Assembly: GCA_937958685.1 (NCBI GenBank)
Contig: CALGNF010000157.1
Location: 1 to 6,522, forward strand
Direction: 5' to 3'
Length of the DNA: 6,522 nt
Source: an uncultured Caryophanales bacterium
Lineage (GTDB): Bacteria; Bacillota_I; Bacilli_A; Izemoplasmatales; Hujiaoplasmataceae
Shown here: one piece after another, positions 6,474 to 6,522 of the stretch
Position numbering within the stretch: position 1 is the first letter of the stretch
How the letters are laid out: each line of letters begins with the position of its first letter
Position numbers and translations under genes: made by a program
Notes under the pieces: generated by a model
The model's input: the letters and a program-made list of their open reading frames with translations, nothing else
Databases searched by the model: none
Told to the model about the DNA's origin: nothing

Positions 6474-6522
6474 AGATCGGAAGAGCACACGTCTGAACTC
6501 CAGTCACCGAATACGACCTCGT
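6474..6522 (+). other. Illumina TruSeq adapter contamination at the contig end
   Basis: From 6474 the sequence begins AGATCGGAAGAGC and continues through ACACGTCTGAACTCCAGTCAC (to 6507), matching the 34-nt TruSeq adapter in full. Next come eight bases CGAATACG (6508-6515), in the position of an i7 index, then ACCTCGT, which matches the expected ATCTCGT of the flow-cell end with one mismatch at 6517. This is library-construction sequence and should be trimmed. Confidence 0.98.

Noticed and set aside
6508..6522. Possible genuine genomic sequence after the adapter core
   Set aside because: The eight bases followed by ACCTCGT fall exactly where an index and flow-cell sequence belong, so they are part of the library molecule despite one mismatch.

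Overview
The window is one end of an assembled contig carrying three protein genes and one tRNA gene. All are on the minus strand, so transcription runs from high to low coordinates. The last 49 bases (6474-6522) are not biological. They match the Illumina TruSeq read-2 side adapter followed by an index-like octamer and the start of the flow-cell sequence, so genuine sequence stops at about 6473 and the contig was cut there.

The organism looks like a low-to-mid GC Gram-positive-type bacterium (Bacillota or a related Mollicutes-like lineage), probably from a metagenome. The evidence is near-consensus sigma-A type promoters with 17-bp spacers, factor-independent terminators with short U tracts, a CCA-encoding tRNA gene and a lipobox lipoprotein with a Thr-rich stalk. 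The Trp codons checked are all TGG and the long frames contain no in-frame TGA, so the standard bacterial code fits. A narrower assignment is not supported.

In transcription order: (1) 6473-3015, the 3' part of a very large acidic protein built from about 13 diverged copies of an 80-97 residue helical repeat, truncated at its N terminus by the contig end and followed by a clear terminator (2970-2995). (2) A strong promoter (2925-2953) drives a secreted, lipid-anchored 5'-nucleotidase/UshA-type metallophosphoesterase (2897-1167) with a Thr-rich linker between the lipid anchor and the enzyme. (3) A tRNA-Ala(GGC) gene (1125-1050) begins 41 bp after the nucleotidase stop codon. A TATAAT box overlaps that stop codon, a GC-rich hairpin lies in the gap, and a terminator (1009-1041) follows the tRNA. 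(4) An extended -10 promoter (952-980) drives a membrane protein (919-8) with an N-terminal signal or anchor, an extracytoplasmic domain and four C-terminal membrane segments; it resembles an uncharacterised Bacillota family.

The three proteins are probably all at the cell surface, but separate promoters and terminators give no sign of a joint operon or pathway. The nucleotidase could salvage extracellular nucleotides. The most unusual item is the repeat protein, which I cannot assign to a named family. I saw no mobile element, CRISPR array, integrase or defence system.
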